A stretch of 64,000 nucleotides of DNA from Dasypus novemcinctus (taxonomy: Eukaryota > Chordata > Mammalia > Cingulata > Dasypodidae): the NCBI RefSeq assembly GCF_030445035.2, contig NC_080690.1, positions 34,994,796-35,058,795 on the forward strand. Reading direction: 5' to 3'. Numbering within the stretch: position 1 is the first letter of the stretch; each line of letters opens with the position of its first letter. The translations under genes were made by a program, and so were the position numbers. The notes under the pieces are model-generated. The model ran no database searches. It was given only the letters and a program-made list of their open reading frames with translations, and had not been told where the DNA came from. Positions 11,061 through 21,446 of this stretch are shown here, piece after piece.

Positions 11061-11979
11061 CTAAAGCAGGTTTGTTTTATGTTCAACCACCTAATCAGTT
11101 TTGAAGATCTATTGAAATAAGAAGTAGGAAAATGTTTTTTGAGGGTGTAAACTGATGAAAAAGTAGATTTTTGTCAATCTTAAGAGAAAACCATTCACAA
11201 AGGCTGATACATTGATATGTAGTTAGTAGTTAACTTGTAACTTTGAACAAGAGAAGTAACCAGGTAGAGAGGTAAGGAGAGGTCACCAGGAGGGGCGATG
11301 CTCTGAGCTGAGTCAAAAGGGAAAAAAGGCCCAGGTATTCTAAGGAGACAGAGGATGTGGTCAGGGAGTCCTGGCTGAAGACAGTCCCCAGAGAGCCCTG
11401 GGTAGTGGGTGAGGGCTTTGGGCCTTAACCAGTAGACAATGACGATCTAACTAATCAAAGAGACATCCAAACCCTCCTGGCTTCTCCAAAACAAGTTATC
11501 CTGCTGAATTCCATATTTCTCCACATATTGCACAAACCTTAGAAGAGCCCCAGGTTGGTCTCAAAAGCCTGGCACAGTCTATCCCTGTGATAGGGGACAC
11601 AGGGCATAATTACCCAGAAGCTGGTGATGGCCATGAGGGAGGGGAGGCCCATCTGCCCTGGTGGTGACTTAGCCTCTGCAGATGAACATTTCCCAGCTGA
11701 TTGCTTGGTACCAACCTGTGACCTTCTGTGATCAATTCTACAGGTTGGGAGTTGGGTTGTGAGGCCACCAGCAGAGGTGGGAGTGGGGAAGGGAGGGAAC
11801 TCTGGGCAGGGTGCTACCAAGGTTCTGGAATGGTTGGCCACATGATATTGGAGAAGACGCATAGATCCTCTGCCCAAAGGAATGCTGGGAGTCCTTGACC
11901 CACTCTGGGGATCTACCCCAGCTGAGATACTGACCTTGGCTTTTGAGATTTGTAGGGGTGAGGAAGTAGAAAGGGCTAA
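11061..11979. other. Unassigned DNA
   Basis: No repeat or gene recognised. A 151-codon minus-strand frame at 11539-11994 is Pro/Ser-rich, has no domain that I know, and extends into the neighbouring MIR, so I do not call it. Confidence 0.4.
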
Positions 11980-12075
11980 AAATTTACTGAGCACCTTCTC
12001 AGGTACACAATCTTTGAGGTACCTGTAATTTACAAATGAAGATGCTTAGACAAAGACTGAGAAACTCTCTCAAAT
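11980..12075 (-). repeat. MIR fragment (antisense)
   Basis: ATTTACTGAGCACCTTCTCA followed by TAATTTACAAATGAAGATGC is the reverse complement of a MIR tail and core. It precedes a sense MIR. Confidence 0.55.
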
Positions 12076-12104
12076 CCATTTTTGGGTATGGAGAGATGTT
12101 AAAA

Positions 12105-12320
12105 TGTGATGAAAAGAATGAACTAGAAGTCAGGCAGAACTGGGTTCAGATGCCTCTTACTATCTGTGAGATCATGGGCAAATCACATCACCTCTTTGAA
12201 CCTTCATTTCCCCAGCTAAAAAGTAGGGACTGTACAGAACAGATGTTAAAATTATCCATGGTAGCATATTTAAAGTATTTTGCACTAGATAAGGGACATA
12301 GTAAGAACTTGGTAAAGATT
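12105..12320 (+). repeat. MIR SINE
   Basis: A sense MIR with AACTGGGTTCAGATGCCTCT, ATCATGGGCAAATCACATCA, CTTTGAACCTTCATTTCCCC and a diverged 3' end. A 100-codon + frame (12036-12338) crosses it by chance. Confidence 0.75.
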
Positions 12321-13100
12321 GCTAGTTATCTTATTTAGAATCCAATAGTAGAGAGGAATTAGGGTTGGTTTAGGAAAGGCCTCTCTCAAACATGGTAAAA
12401 GGGAGCCAGCGTTATGGGCATCATTAGTATTATGAGATTGTAGGATTAGAGATTCTTGATAGGAATCAGACTGCTTACAAATGTGAGAGCAACTGGAGGC
12501 ATGAAGTTTGGAAGGACAAGTTGGAGAATCAGAGACAGTGCCACTAACGACCCCCTGCAGCCATGGTATATGTGCATAAATTAGAGTTGTAGGGAAATCC
12601 AAGAAACCAAGTATGTCCAGCCACCAAGGCAAGACCACAAGGGCATGCTTATAGAGAGGGCTATGGGAACGCCATCGCTTCTGTGTAGCTTCTGCTTCTC
12701 TGGGTCTGTAGCCACACACCTGGAGGTGGCCTTGGGTAACAGTTGGTCAGCAGGGTCTGCAATTGGAAAGACAATCTGGATGCAAAGAAGAGGAGGATGA
12801 GGACAAGTTGGGATGTTCCAGACATCTCTGTTCTGTCCATCACCCACTCTCATGACAATGCTCTTTTGAGAATAGTGGCTGCTTCTTCACTTTCTCCTTC
12901 TACATCCTGTGCAAGGTTCTGTTTTGACCAACTCTATCCCAGAACCATGCAACAGGGGGATTCTGGGAGATGTAGCTCTGGCTTATCTGAGTTGACATAG
13001 CAACAATGCATCATATTGGTGGTACATGACTGACCAAGATGGAGGAAACTTGGCAAGTTTGGGGGAGGAAAACCAGGAGTTTTGTTTTTAATGTGTCTAA
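12321..13100. other. Unassigned DNA
   Basis: No recognised repeat. Minus-strand frames of 144 and 90 codons (12285-12853) overlap in different frames and share no recognisable domain. Confidence 0.4.
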
Positions 13101-13105
13101 TTTGA

Positions 13106-13672
13106 GATGCCTGTTTAAGATGGCCCCCAATGATCCCTGCCTTCTGCCATTTGTGCCCTTATACGGTCCCAGCCCCTTGAGTGTGGGCTGGATTTCATGA
13201 CTCACTTCTAGCAAATAGTATTTGGCAGAGGTAATGGGAGGTCACTTCTGCAATTAGGTTGCAAAAAGATGTGGCTTCTGTCTTGGGCATTATTTCTTGC
13301 TCCCTTGCTCACTTGCTCTGATGCAAGCCAGCTGCCATGTTGTAAGCTGCCCTATGAAGAGGCCCACGTGGCGGGGAAGAGAGGGAGATCTCTGGCCAAC
13401 ATCCAGCAAGGAAATGAGACCCTCACTCTAGCCACCTGCAAAGAACTGAATCCTACCAACAACTACATGATTGAGCTTGGGAGCAGACTCTCCCCTAGGC
13501 ATGCCTTCAGATGAGACCACAGCCTCAGCTGACAACTCCTGATAGAACCTGAGCCAAAGGCACCCAGCAAAGAGGTGCCCAGATTCCCAACTCACAGAAA
13601 CTATGATATAATGTGTGTTTCTTGTTTTAAACTGCTAAGTTTAAAAGTTGTTAAGCAGCAGTACATAGAGAA
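13106..13672 (+). repeat. MLT1-type LTR (sense)
   Basis: Clear sense MaLR sequence: AAGATGGCCCCCAATGATCC, AGCCCCTTGAGTGTGGGCTG, AGCCAGCTGCCATGTTGTAA, CTCACAGAAACTATGATATA, and a TTGTTTTAAACTGCTAAGTT tail. A solo LTR of about 565 bp. An 81-codon frame (13269-13514) is a chance reading of the LTR. Confidence 0.75.
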
Positions 13673-14410
13673 AGGTCAAGGAAGGATGGAGATGTGTGTT
13701 TAGAAACCATCAGTATTTGTTGGCATCTAAACCCATGGAACTGGATACAATCACTTTAGTAAAAGCAGTAGCCAGAGAATAGCAGAGATTTGAGGAGTGA
13801 GTCTTGGGGGTCCCCAACATTCAGGGGCTGGGCAAAGGAGGGGGATTCAATAAAGAAAATGAACACAAAATGGCTAGTGCAGAAGGAGAAAAGGCAGAAG
13901 AGTGTGGTTGGTGTCACGAGTCAAAAGAGGACCATGCCTCAAAAAGAAGAGAGGGGCCAGTGCAGCTGAGTGGGCAGGTAGGGAAGACTGAGAAGTGCCC
14001 ATTGGTTTTGACCACATGGAACTGGCTGGCAATAAGAGCACTTTTAGTGACTGGAAGCTCACCTGCAGGACCAAGGAGAGCTGGGGGGCAGGGAGATGAT
14101 TTGTTTACTTTGACTGTATGAAATGAGAAGTGCTCCCAAAGAAATACATTCCTTTTCAATCCCAGGATAATTGGTTTTGCTTTCCTGTGTGGTTCTTGAC
14201 CTTGGGAGATGGGAGGCAGGAGAAAAAGTTAGAGGCTGGAGTGGAGTGGAGCGTGGCATTGGGAATCAGGGCATAGATGGAGCAAGTTGGATAGGCAGAG
14301 GCAGGGAGCCCAAGGGGAAGGGTTTAAATCATATTTGAATTAAGATTGTTTCTATGAATGGCCTGAGCCAAAAATATAACACTCTTTTTTCTCTCCCTTC
14401 CCTTCTTCCT
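13673..14410. other. Unassigned; possible very old LINE/DNA repeat
   Basis: The stretch around 13870-14090 (GAGAAGTGCCCATTGGTTTT, ACATGGAACTGGCTGG) resembles a widespread ancient repeat, possibly L2-related and antisense, but I cannot assign it firmly. Opposed frames of 105, 81 and 66 codons overlap there and carry no domain. Confidence 0.35.
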
Positions 14411-14411
14411 T

Positions 14412-14690
14412 TTCATTCATTCAACAAATATTACGTTCTGAAACTCTGCCGGTCAGTGGTGATTTGATATTAAGTCAGACGGTGTACCCAAAAGGATTCA
14501 TGGACTGGTGGGGGGCAGGGAGGAGTCAGGTATTTGCATAAACATTATAGGACCTTGTGATTAGTGCAAATTACGAGAGATATGTCCTAGTGCTGTGGGA
14601 GGGTAAGGGAAGATTTCCCTGAGCTTGCCTGGGAAGTGAGGGACGATTTCCTGGAGCAAAACTTAAACACTGAGTGGCTAGCCCCATGCT
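14412..14690 (-). repeat. L2 fragment (antisense)
   Basis: Starts with TTCATTCATTCAACAAATAT, the classic antisense L2 terminus. Diverged L2 follows, including GGGAAGATTTCCCTGAGCTT and ACGATTTCCTGGAGC. Confidence 0.65.
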
Positions 14691-14703
14691 AAGAAGGTTA
14701 TGC

Positions 14704-14932
14704 CAAGCCCTGCCCTCCTCTCCCCTCCCCTCCACCCCCCTCCTTCTCCTTCCCATTCCTTCTCCTCCCCTCCCACCATCCCTCTCCCTTTGCTCCTTCC
14801 CTCCCCCTCAACTTCTCCACTCCTTTCTATTCCCCTGCCTTCCCCTCCCATGCTGGCCTTCCTTTTCTCTCTTCCTTTCTTTCTCCCTTCCCCCTCCTTC
14901 TCCCCTTGGCCTCTCTCGCCTCCTTCCCTGGC
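14704..14932. repeat. Long polypyrimidine (CCCTCC/CCTTT)n tract
   Basis: About 230 bases that are almost purely C and T on the + strand, with irregular units such as CTCCCCTCC, TCCTTCTCC and TTTCTTTC. It produces several meaningless open frames rich in Ser/Pro/Leu on one strand and Gly/Arg/Glu on the other. Such tracts can adopt triplex (H-DNA) structures. Confidence 0.9.
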
Positions 14933-14935
14933 CCG

Positions 14936-15109
14936 GGATGAAAGGCCTCCCAGCTGCTGAATTATGCATGCCCTTCCGCGGTGTTCCTGGCATCCAATTA
15001 GGGCCTTGGCCAAGTTGATAACATAGACAGATTAAAATGTAATTCATTGGGGTTGACATTTAAGTCCCAGTGTGAATGGCAGAGAAGAGAAGCAATGCAC
15101 TCCCCAGTA

Positions 15110-15110
<1 letters not shown>
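14936..15110. promoter_or_regulatory. Candidate conserved non-coding segment
   Basis: A short, balanced-composition island between the pyrimidine tract and the TG repeat. It contains clustered homeodomain-type cores (CCAATTAGG, GTAATTCATTGG), an octamer-like ATTATGCATG, the palindrome CTTGGCCAAG, and a GATAAC motif next to it. No repeat family is recognisable. This rests on motif reading only, with no conservation data. Confidence 0.25.
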
Positions 15111-15111
<1 letters not shown>

Positions 15112-15150
<39 letters not shown>

Positions 15151-15162
15151 TGTGTGTGTGGT
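15112..15162 (+). repeat. (TG)n microsatellite
   Basis: An almost uninterrupted TG dinucleotide run of about 50 bases with a single C interruption near 15150. Overlapping open frames in both directions are artefacts of the repeat. Confidence 0.95.
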
Positions 15163-15267
15163 GGGGAGACTGCCAGCTTCCTGCGCTTGTTTAACCAATG
15201 CGGGCTTCCAGCAGCCCTGCAGACCGGCCTTCTGGGGTACACAGGGCAGGCTTTGAGGCAAGGCAGA

Positions 15268-15500
15268 CTTTTTTTTTAGAAATAATTTGAGATTTACACA
15301 AAAGTTGCAATAATAGCACAGAGAGTTCCCATATACCTTTCACTGAGCTTTCCCTAATGTTAACATCTTATGTAACCACAGTACAGTGATTAAAAGTAAG
15401 AAATGAACATTGGTACAATACTGTTAGCTACTGACTTTATTCAGATTCCATCCGCTTTTATACCAACTGTTCCTTTTCTGTCCCAGGATAAGCTGAGATC
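15268..15500 (-). repeat. L1 3'UTR fragment (antisense)
   Basis: A poly-T start followed by AGAAATAATTTGAGATTTAC, GAGAGTTCCCATATACCTTT, and TAACATCTTATGTAACCACA, which is the antisense 3'UTR of mid-age L1. The 5'-truncated right end is vague. Confidence 0.7.
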
Positions 15501-15566
15501 ACATATTCCAAACCAGGCTTTTGCGATGGTGCCTCCCCAGGGATAGCAACCCCTCCCTGGGCCTTG

Positions 15567-15690
15567 GGGTCGCTGGTTCTCAAACTCTACGCTCCAGAAG
15601 AATTTGCAGAGATTTTATCTTAAGACCATATCCCCCTTCGACATTCTGATTCAGTAAGTCTTGGTTGAAACCCTGTAATCTTTATTTGTA
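15567..15690. repeat. MER5-like DNA transposon remnant
   Basis: GCTGGTTCTCAAACTCTACG, ATTTGCAGAGATTTTATC, and ATTCTGATTCAGTAAGTCTT match one half of a MER5-type hAT element. Confidence 0.6.
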
Positions 15691-15699
15691 TAAAGATTT

Positions 15700-15854
15700 T
15701 TATATAATATGATATAATAATACAATACAATAATGTAATGTAATGTAATGTAATGTAATGTAATATAATAAAATATAATATAATATAATATAATATAATA
15801 TAATATAATATAATATAATATAATATAATATAATATAATATAATATAATATAAT
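15700..15854 (+). repeat. (TAATG)n/(TAATA)n pentanucleotide minisatellite
   Basis: A pentamer array that changes from TAATG units (about 15733-15764) to TAATA units up to 15854, with a few irregular units at the left. The block-wise unit switch shows expansion of a single-base variant. Confidence 0.95.
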
Positions 15855-16019
15855 TTTATCTTTTATTTTTAACCGGCACCCCAGGGATGACGAATTGGTG
15901 GTCCTGACCCATACCCGAGCACAGTCTTGTTGATTCCCAGTTCCTTCATCAAGTCAGTTGTCAATTTGCAGCTTTCTCTCATCCCATGTCCAGAACAAAA
16001 TCCCAGGTAATTTCTGCTA
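15855..16019. other. Unassigned spacer
   Basis: Nothing recognised between the minisatellite and the antisense MIR. Confidence 0.4.
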
Positions 16020-16160
16020 GAGAGAAAAGGAAGTAACATTTATCTGCCAGTCACAGATAGATACATTTTCTCATTTATTCCCCTCCCCCCCCAGTTAACT
16101 CCCTATAAGAAGATACTGTTTTCCCCATTTTATATCTGAAGAAACTAAACAACAGGGATA
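16020..16160 (-). repeat. MIR fragment (antisense)
   Basis: TACATTTTCTCATTTATTCC and ACTGTTTTCCCCATTTTATA with CTGAAGAAACTAAAC are the reverse complement of the MIR core. A C-run (about 16081-16092) is embedded. Confidence 0.65.
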
Positions 16161-16167
16161 TTAAGTG

Positions 16168-16326
16168 TAGGGTGGCCAGATTTAGCAAATGAGAATACAG
16201 GAGGCTGCGTTAAATTGGAATATCAGATAAATGCAATATCTGGGACATCATTACACTAAAAATATTTGTCATTCATCTGAAATTCAAGTTTAACTGGGCC
16301 TCCTGAACTTTATGTGGCAACCCTAA
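16168..16326. repeat. Palindromic MITE-like DNA transposon
   Basis: A near-complete inverted repeat: the left end TAGGGTGGCCAGATTTAGCA is the diverged reverse complement of the right end (…TATGTGGCAACCCTA), and the arms meet around ATCTGGGACATCATTACACT. This layout is typical of a short non-autonomous DNA transposon. I remember the sequence as a common mammalian MITE but cannot name it safely. No coding capacity. Confidence 0.75.
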
Positions 16327-17668
16327 TTGAGTGGTATCCTATGGTTGCAGATCTAGTTAGTAGTCAGGCCTCCACCAGGATCTGACTCTAAAGACTATAG
16401 GTCGGGTACCCTTGTGTTTACGTGTTCAATGCTGGTCTCACCTGTTGAGCCACAGCAGCGTGAGATGGGCCAGCTGTATTTGTCCCCTGCTGTATCTCTA
16501 GGGCTTGGCACAATATGGGAGTAGGTGTTTAATATTTGTTGAATGAAGTAATGGCTAACTGTATGCATGAATGGACTCACTGCACTCTTTGTACCAAGGC
16601 AGGTTGCAAATGTGGTTGAAAGCTGGTGAGATGCTTTGTGATAAACTTGCAGGCAGGAGCTCAAGAGGAGTTAGAGCACCTGAGATCTCATGCCCTGTAC
16701 CTGGGGGCCTCAGCCTGTGCATCCTGAATGAGGGCTAAGAATTTGCTCCTCTCATCCTAACATCTAGTGGCTGCTACTCATTGCACCTGTGAAATGGGGG
16801 GATTGGGTCTCTTCCAGCTTGAAGCTTTCATGATTCTATGATTTTTCTTTCTTAACCCCAGCCCCCTGAGTAGGTAAAAATATGGCCAAATTGGAGGATT
16901 TTGTGCCTACTTCCAGCTATTTGCTGGAAGATTGTTATTTCTTCTCTCCCTCCTACTCGTCCCTCCTTCTACTCTGTGGCAATTTTCTGAGCCCCCCACC
17001 CTTGGTGCCTGGCCTTGTGCGTCTTTCCTCGAGTGCTCCCTTCCACCCTGTCAGATGAAATCAGAAGCCTGGAGAGACTCAGCACAGCACGGTTCCTTGC
17101 AGACAAGGGAAGACGTTGGGAGCACATTGTATCTTTTAAAATAGACCTGCTGTCATCGGGAGTGTATTTTTAGTCATGGGAGAGATTGGCATGCGCTGAG
17201 TGCCACCATCTGCCAAAGGCAGTTGCTAGGCAACTGACACTGACGATAGCAAGGGGATGACTTCATGGAGGATCTGGGGACCCTGGTAGACCTATTCCTC
17301 TCCACTGTCTAATTCCTGCCTGCCAAAAGCCAGGCCCAAGAGAACCAGGTTCTTTCCTCCTGGGAGAGGCCAGGGAGCTGGTTCAAGACTGTGGGCGGGG
17401 CACAGAGGATGCTGCTCAGGTAACAAGGGATGCTGGGCCATCACTGCTTTCTTGATGGGGAGAATTCTATTTTGAAACTTAAGCCATGCCGCATGGTTTA
17501 AGGCTGCGCTGTGGACTTGGTGATCCTGTCTTTGGAGACTCACTGAGTCCAAAGAATCAGCAGCCTTCTCCCCGGCAGCCCCACGGGCGCTCCTCTGAGT
17601 CCCAGCTCAGAGCTGGGGTTATTTGGAGGTCACCAGCCCAGAGTTGCATCCTGGACTGAGCAGCAGGG
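16327..17668. other. Largely unassigned DNA with an L2 tail
   Basis: A sense L2 3' tail is visible around 16475-16552 (CTCTAGGGCTTGGCACAATA, AATATTTGTTGAATGAAG). The remainder shows no gene. The part from 17100 to 17250 contains candidate regulatory motifs, including a perfect X-box palindrome listed separately. Frames of 70-89 codons are unsupported. Confidence 0.4.
17222..17234. promoter_or_regulatory. Perfect RFX X-box palindrome
   Basis: GTTGCTAGGCAAC is a full palindromic match to the RFX-factor X-box consensus (two GTTGC half-sites around a short spacer). A MEF2-like A/T core (TATTTTTAGTC) lies about 60 bases upstream. The match is seen directly; binding is inference. Confidence 0.35.
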
Positions 17669-17795
17669 TGCTGATCCAGATTCCTGGGTCCTGGCTTGAT
17701 TCTGCCTTTTGTTATCTGGGTGATTTGGGGTAAGTCCTTGCAATTCTCTAGGCCCCTGTTTTGTTACTTTCAAAATAAGGGTTTTGGGCTACATG
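17669..17795 (+). repeat. MIR-family fragment
   Basis: TTCCTGGGTCCTGGCTTGAT, GGTAAGTCCTTGCAATTCTC and CAAAATAAGGGTTTTGGGCT resemble a MIR/MIR3 head and core. Another MIR follows in the same direction. Confidence 0.6.
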
Positions 17796-17814
17796 AAATG
17801 CATTTATGGGGATA

Positions 17815-18035
17815 AAAAGCAGAATAGAAAAATCCATGAATCCAAAAATCTGGGTTCAGATCCTGATTTTGCCCCTTTTGCTTGTGGATGTCTCCGGGTC
17901 AGATACATAATTTCTCAGTTGCTTTATCTGTAAATGATAGTAGTAATACTCTCATTGGGTTATAAGAATCCAAAAAAGCACTACACAGAAAGAATGCAGC
18001 ATGTTTTGAAGCACACTAAATGGGTTGGTATCAGT
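17815..18035 (+). repeat. MIR SINE
   Basis: ATCTGGGTTCAGATCCTGAT, TTTCTCAGTTGCTTTATCTG, then GTAAATGATAGTAGTAATAC make a nearly full-length MIR in the same direction as the one just upstream. Confidence 0.75.
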
Positions 18036-19564
18036 AATTTCTGTAGCAGGGACTTTAAGTTGTCCACCACCATCACTTCCCTTCTTCCATGGTAATAGAC
18101 CCTGGGCCCATTTCCAGCTTCCTTGCACCTAAGTTTTCACCAAAGGCACATGAACAGGAGGGATGGTTGCAATTTCTTCCTTCTTTCTTTCCTTGATAAG
18201 AAATTGCTTCCCTGACATCCTCTCCCCCTCCTTCCTAAAAGCCAGGGTGTGGCCTGCAACCCAGCTTTGACCATGCACAGCAGGATGACATGCTAGGGGG
18301 AGGGCAACAAGATGGCCAGACCCTGGGGTTGTTCTTATCTCAGGGTGGTGCCTCTGCTCTCCCCCTCCAGGAAGAAGACTGAGTGCGTATGACTTGCCTG
18401 GGAGGGCAGAGGCACCAGCAGATGAGTGGGGAGGGAAAGCAGCCCATCAGGGGTGTGTTGCCAAGCCAGTCACCACTGTGGATGACAGAGCTCACTGCCA
18501 CGGCAAAGTCTTGAGAGCTAGCCAAGGGGTGAGGGAATGGGGCATCATCATTCCTGGGGGACATCAGTTCCCAGGCACACCAAGCTTACCAGGTGCTGGT
18601 GGGCAGGGTGCCAGGAGTCCAAAGACAACCTGTGACAAAGATGTAGGTATTGGCCACTGGAAACTGGGCTGGTGGGCACGGACATGGTGAGGGGACCTGA
18701 CGGGTATGAGCTCTGACAGCATCAGCTACAGTTCTTCAGGAAGATAAAGAATTTACTCTGCTCTTTAAGCCATATGATTGAGGATTCTTCGTTGTCACAG
18801 CTTAAGATTTACCCTAATTTAATTTCCTAGTGCTATGCACATGGAAGGTTTTAGTTCTCTTTAATCTTTCCCAGCTCCAGGATTCCATGAGATTCTCGTG
18901 GGGGTTCTGTTGTGGTTGGAGTAACAAGGGCTAAGGCTAAGAGCAGAAATGTCACCACAGAGAATGCATCGAGTCGTATAGCTGGGCTCAGGGAGTGATG
19001 ATGTCGGCCCTCAGAGAAGGGGCACAGCCCACGAAGGCTTCGTGGAGGAGGTGAATGGAAGCAGCTCTTTATCTGCTGGAGAGGATTTGGGGAGTTAGGG
19101 TGGAGAGCCTCATCGCTGAGCCATGGGCTAACTCCTTCTGCCAGGTGCAGGGTGAGCAGGTACCCTGGCTCATTTGACTGCAGGGTGGTGACAGGCTCGT
19201 GGATGCTGGCTTTGACTGCTTTATGCATTTAGAGGAGAGGGCTTCAGGATGCCTCTTAGCTGGGAGCAGCCTGGTGAACGGGTGTAGCCGCAGGGTCCGT
19301 CATCATTGTTCCGTGTGTTCTGTGGTGAGGAAGCTAGTGGCAGGTGCCCCTGGTCCCACACCTGATGCCACTCATGTGGCATGTTGTCCAGGGCCCATGG
19401 AGGCTGTGGCCTGCCCAGCAGTCAGGGGAGCCGAGGTGAGTGTCCTGCAGTGGCCTGGAGGCTGGATGCCCAAACCTGCTAGGTCCTCATGCAGGCAACG
19501 TGCCCAGGAATCTCAGCACAGGCACTCAGACCATCGTGGAAGGCAGAGCTGGAAACCCATAGAA
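18036..19564. other. Unassigned GC-richer DNA
   Basis: No recognised repeat or gene. Frames of 74, 98 and 125 codons at 18340-19228 lie on both strands and show no domain. A 196-codon + frame starts at 19199 and runs through the next element; see the rejected list. Confidence 0.4.
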
Positions 19565-19680
19565 ATCATCTGCTCCAGCCCCCTCATTGAGGAAGGTGGC
19601 ATAAAGCCCAGAGAAGGGCAAGCACTTGCCCAAGGCCAGCAGAGGGAACCACAATCTGTGACTTCCCCAGGTGGTGGCTG
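19565..19680 (-). repeat. MIR-like fragment (antisense)
   Basis: ATCATCTGCTCCAGCCCCCT and GGCAAGCACTTGCCCAAGGC recall the reverse complement of a MIR-type core. Diverged. Confidence 0.45.
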
Positions 19681-21394
19681 CAGCCGACTTAGAGACAGGT
19701 GGGGCTCAGGCCTCACGTGTGCTGCCATCCACCTGTGGGGCATTTGCTCCACCCAGAGGCTGCCTTTACTTACGGAAGCCCAGAACTAGAACAGAACTGA
19801 AGAGATGACCGGCTCAGGCCCCACTGCCTCCAGACATGCATGTATCCTCCACTCAAGACAGTTGGATACCTGCGACTTTCCTCCACAAACCCATAGGCCC
19901 TCTCTGCCACCTCGGTGCTCTGCCTCACTGGCCTAGCAGTTCTCCCTGGTGTCTAACTGCAGTTATTCCTGCCTTACTTTCCATTTGATTTACTTTAGCC
20001 CCTGGGAACAATTTGGTTTCGCTGATGGCTGTGTAGGATGAAATTAGTAACCCTGCTTTCATTCTCATTCCCTGACTTGTTCCTATGGGAGAGGGGGTGG
20101 AGGGAAGACTGCAGCCCCCCTTCCCTCCCATGGATTGAGGACAAGAATGCAGCAGCTCACCCAGACTTTCCATGTCCCCAGTCATCCCTGAGGCCCAAGC
20201 TAAAGGTGGAGGGAAGGGCCTTAAGAAATAAGTAGTTTGTATAGCCTTGACCCAAATCCAGGAAAAGGAAAATTACCCTTTACCAGCATGTTGCAAATTC
20301 AATCACCTCTCTCCATGATTTGTGCCTACAAACGTGGAACATTAGTTCCCTGTTCTAGATTCTCTTTGCATTTTGTTCTTTTGAGGAAAACATGAGCAGC
20401 TTCCTTTGTTCTCTTTGGGAAATTTGTGTCTGGAATGGAAAGAAGGAAGGAGGAAGGGAGCAGGAAATCAGGCAGTCTTCTGCCTGGAGAGAGAGCCCCT
20501 CTGTAGCTGTTAAGTGATTGCACTGGGTTGGAGAGGGGGGCAGAGAGGCTACCATGGGATACCCCATAAATGTGGGGAATCAGACCTACCAGTCAATATG
20601 GTTATGGCTAAACTGTGGGGTCAGGATCTCACCTGAATATATATGTAGCAAGAAAGGTTAAGATCAGTATGGACTGCAGTGGCTAGAGAGGGTGCTGTGG
20701 AACAAGCAAACACCAGTAGGATTTTGATGGATGGACCTTGGGTGGGATGAAGGAAGGAGGAGCAGAGATGGGAAGCTCAACTCTTCCAATGGGAGCAGGG
20801 AAAAAAGCAGAGGCCCTGTGCTGTGAAGGAGTAGGAATAAAGCTGGAGAGTTAGGCTAAATTTAGGAATGGATGGGTGGGATGTGGGTGGGGCAGATTGG
20901 TAAAGAACAAGGTAGGGTGCGAGGAGGCAGTAAGCCAAAGCCAAGCCCAGGCAGGAGAGGCCAGCAAGTCAGCATCAGACCTCTCAGGGCCCACAGAGGC
21001 TTCATGGGACAGTAGGATATCCATGCCCATTTTCCAAGAGTCGTTTGGGAGATGAGGGAGATCGGAGGAGGGACCCAGTGTGTAGGGCAGAAAGAGGGTA
21101 GATGGGCAGGGGCTGTATGGCAAGAGGGCCTGGTCCTGTCAGGTTGAGCTCACCCCAAGAAGCCCTGGATGAGCTAAGTGAGTGTCCTTGTCAAAACTGT
21201 GGGGGGCTCCTCTGAGAATGATGGGTATGAAAGTGCATTATATGGAGTCCAAAGCTCTTCTGTCTGCCGAGTTTCTTTCTGAGACAGGAGTATTTGTTGT
21301 TGCACACAACATGAAATTCCACATTCCTTCCCATGGCATTGGAAGCTCTCAATAATTTGGCCCTGGCTTAATGTCCTAATCTCATTACTCTCCT
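19681..21394. other. Unassigned DNA
   Basis: No gene. The part from about 20680 to 21130 (purine-rich, with AATAAAGCTGGAGAGTTAGG) may be a decayed L2 in antisense, but I am unsure. Opposed frames of 65-90 codons overlap. Confidence 0.35.

Positions 21395-21425
<31 letters not shown>
21395..21425 (+). repeat. (ATC)n trinucleotide repeat
   Basis: Ten consecutive ATC units without interruption. Confidence 0.95.
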
Positions 21426-21427
<2 letters not shown>

Positions 21428-21446
21428 CAAAATAAAAATTTACTAG

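Noticed and set aside
11539-12719. Minus-strand frames of 151 and 144 codons
   Set aside because: Parts lie over MIR sequence, there is no recognisable domain, and overlapping frames are equally open.
14674-15279. Cluster of overlapping frames up to 114 codons on both strands
   Set aside because: They are produced by the pyrimidine tract and the TG microsatellite, which contain almost no stop codons.
19199-19789. 196-codon + strand open frame
   Set aside because: It is the joint longest frame outside clear retroelements but crosses a MIR-like fragment, is Cys/Gly/Arg-rich as expected from GC-rich chance sequence and shows no domain, Kozak preference or splice context.
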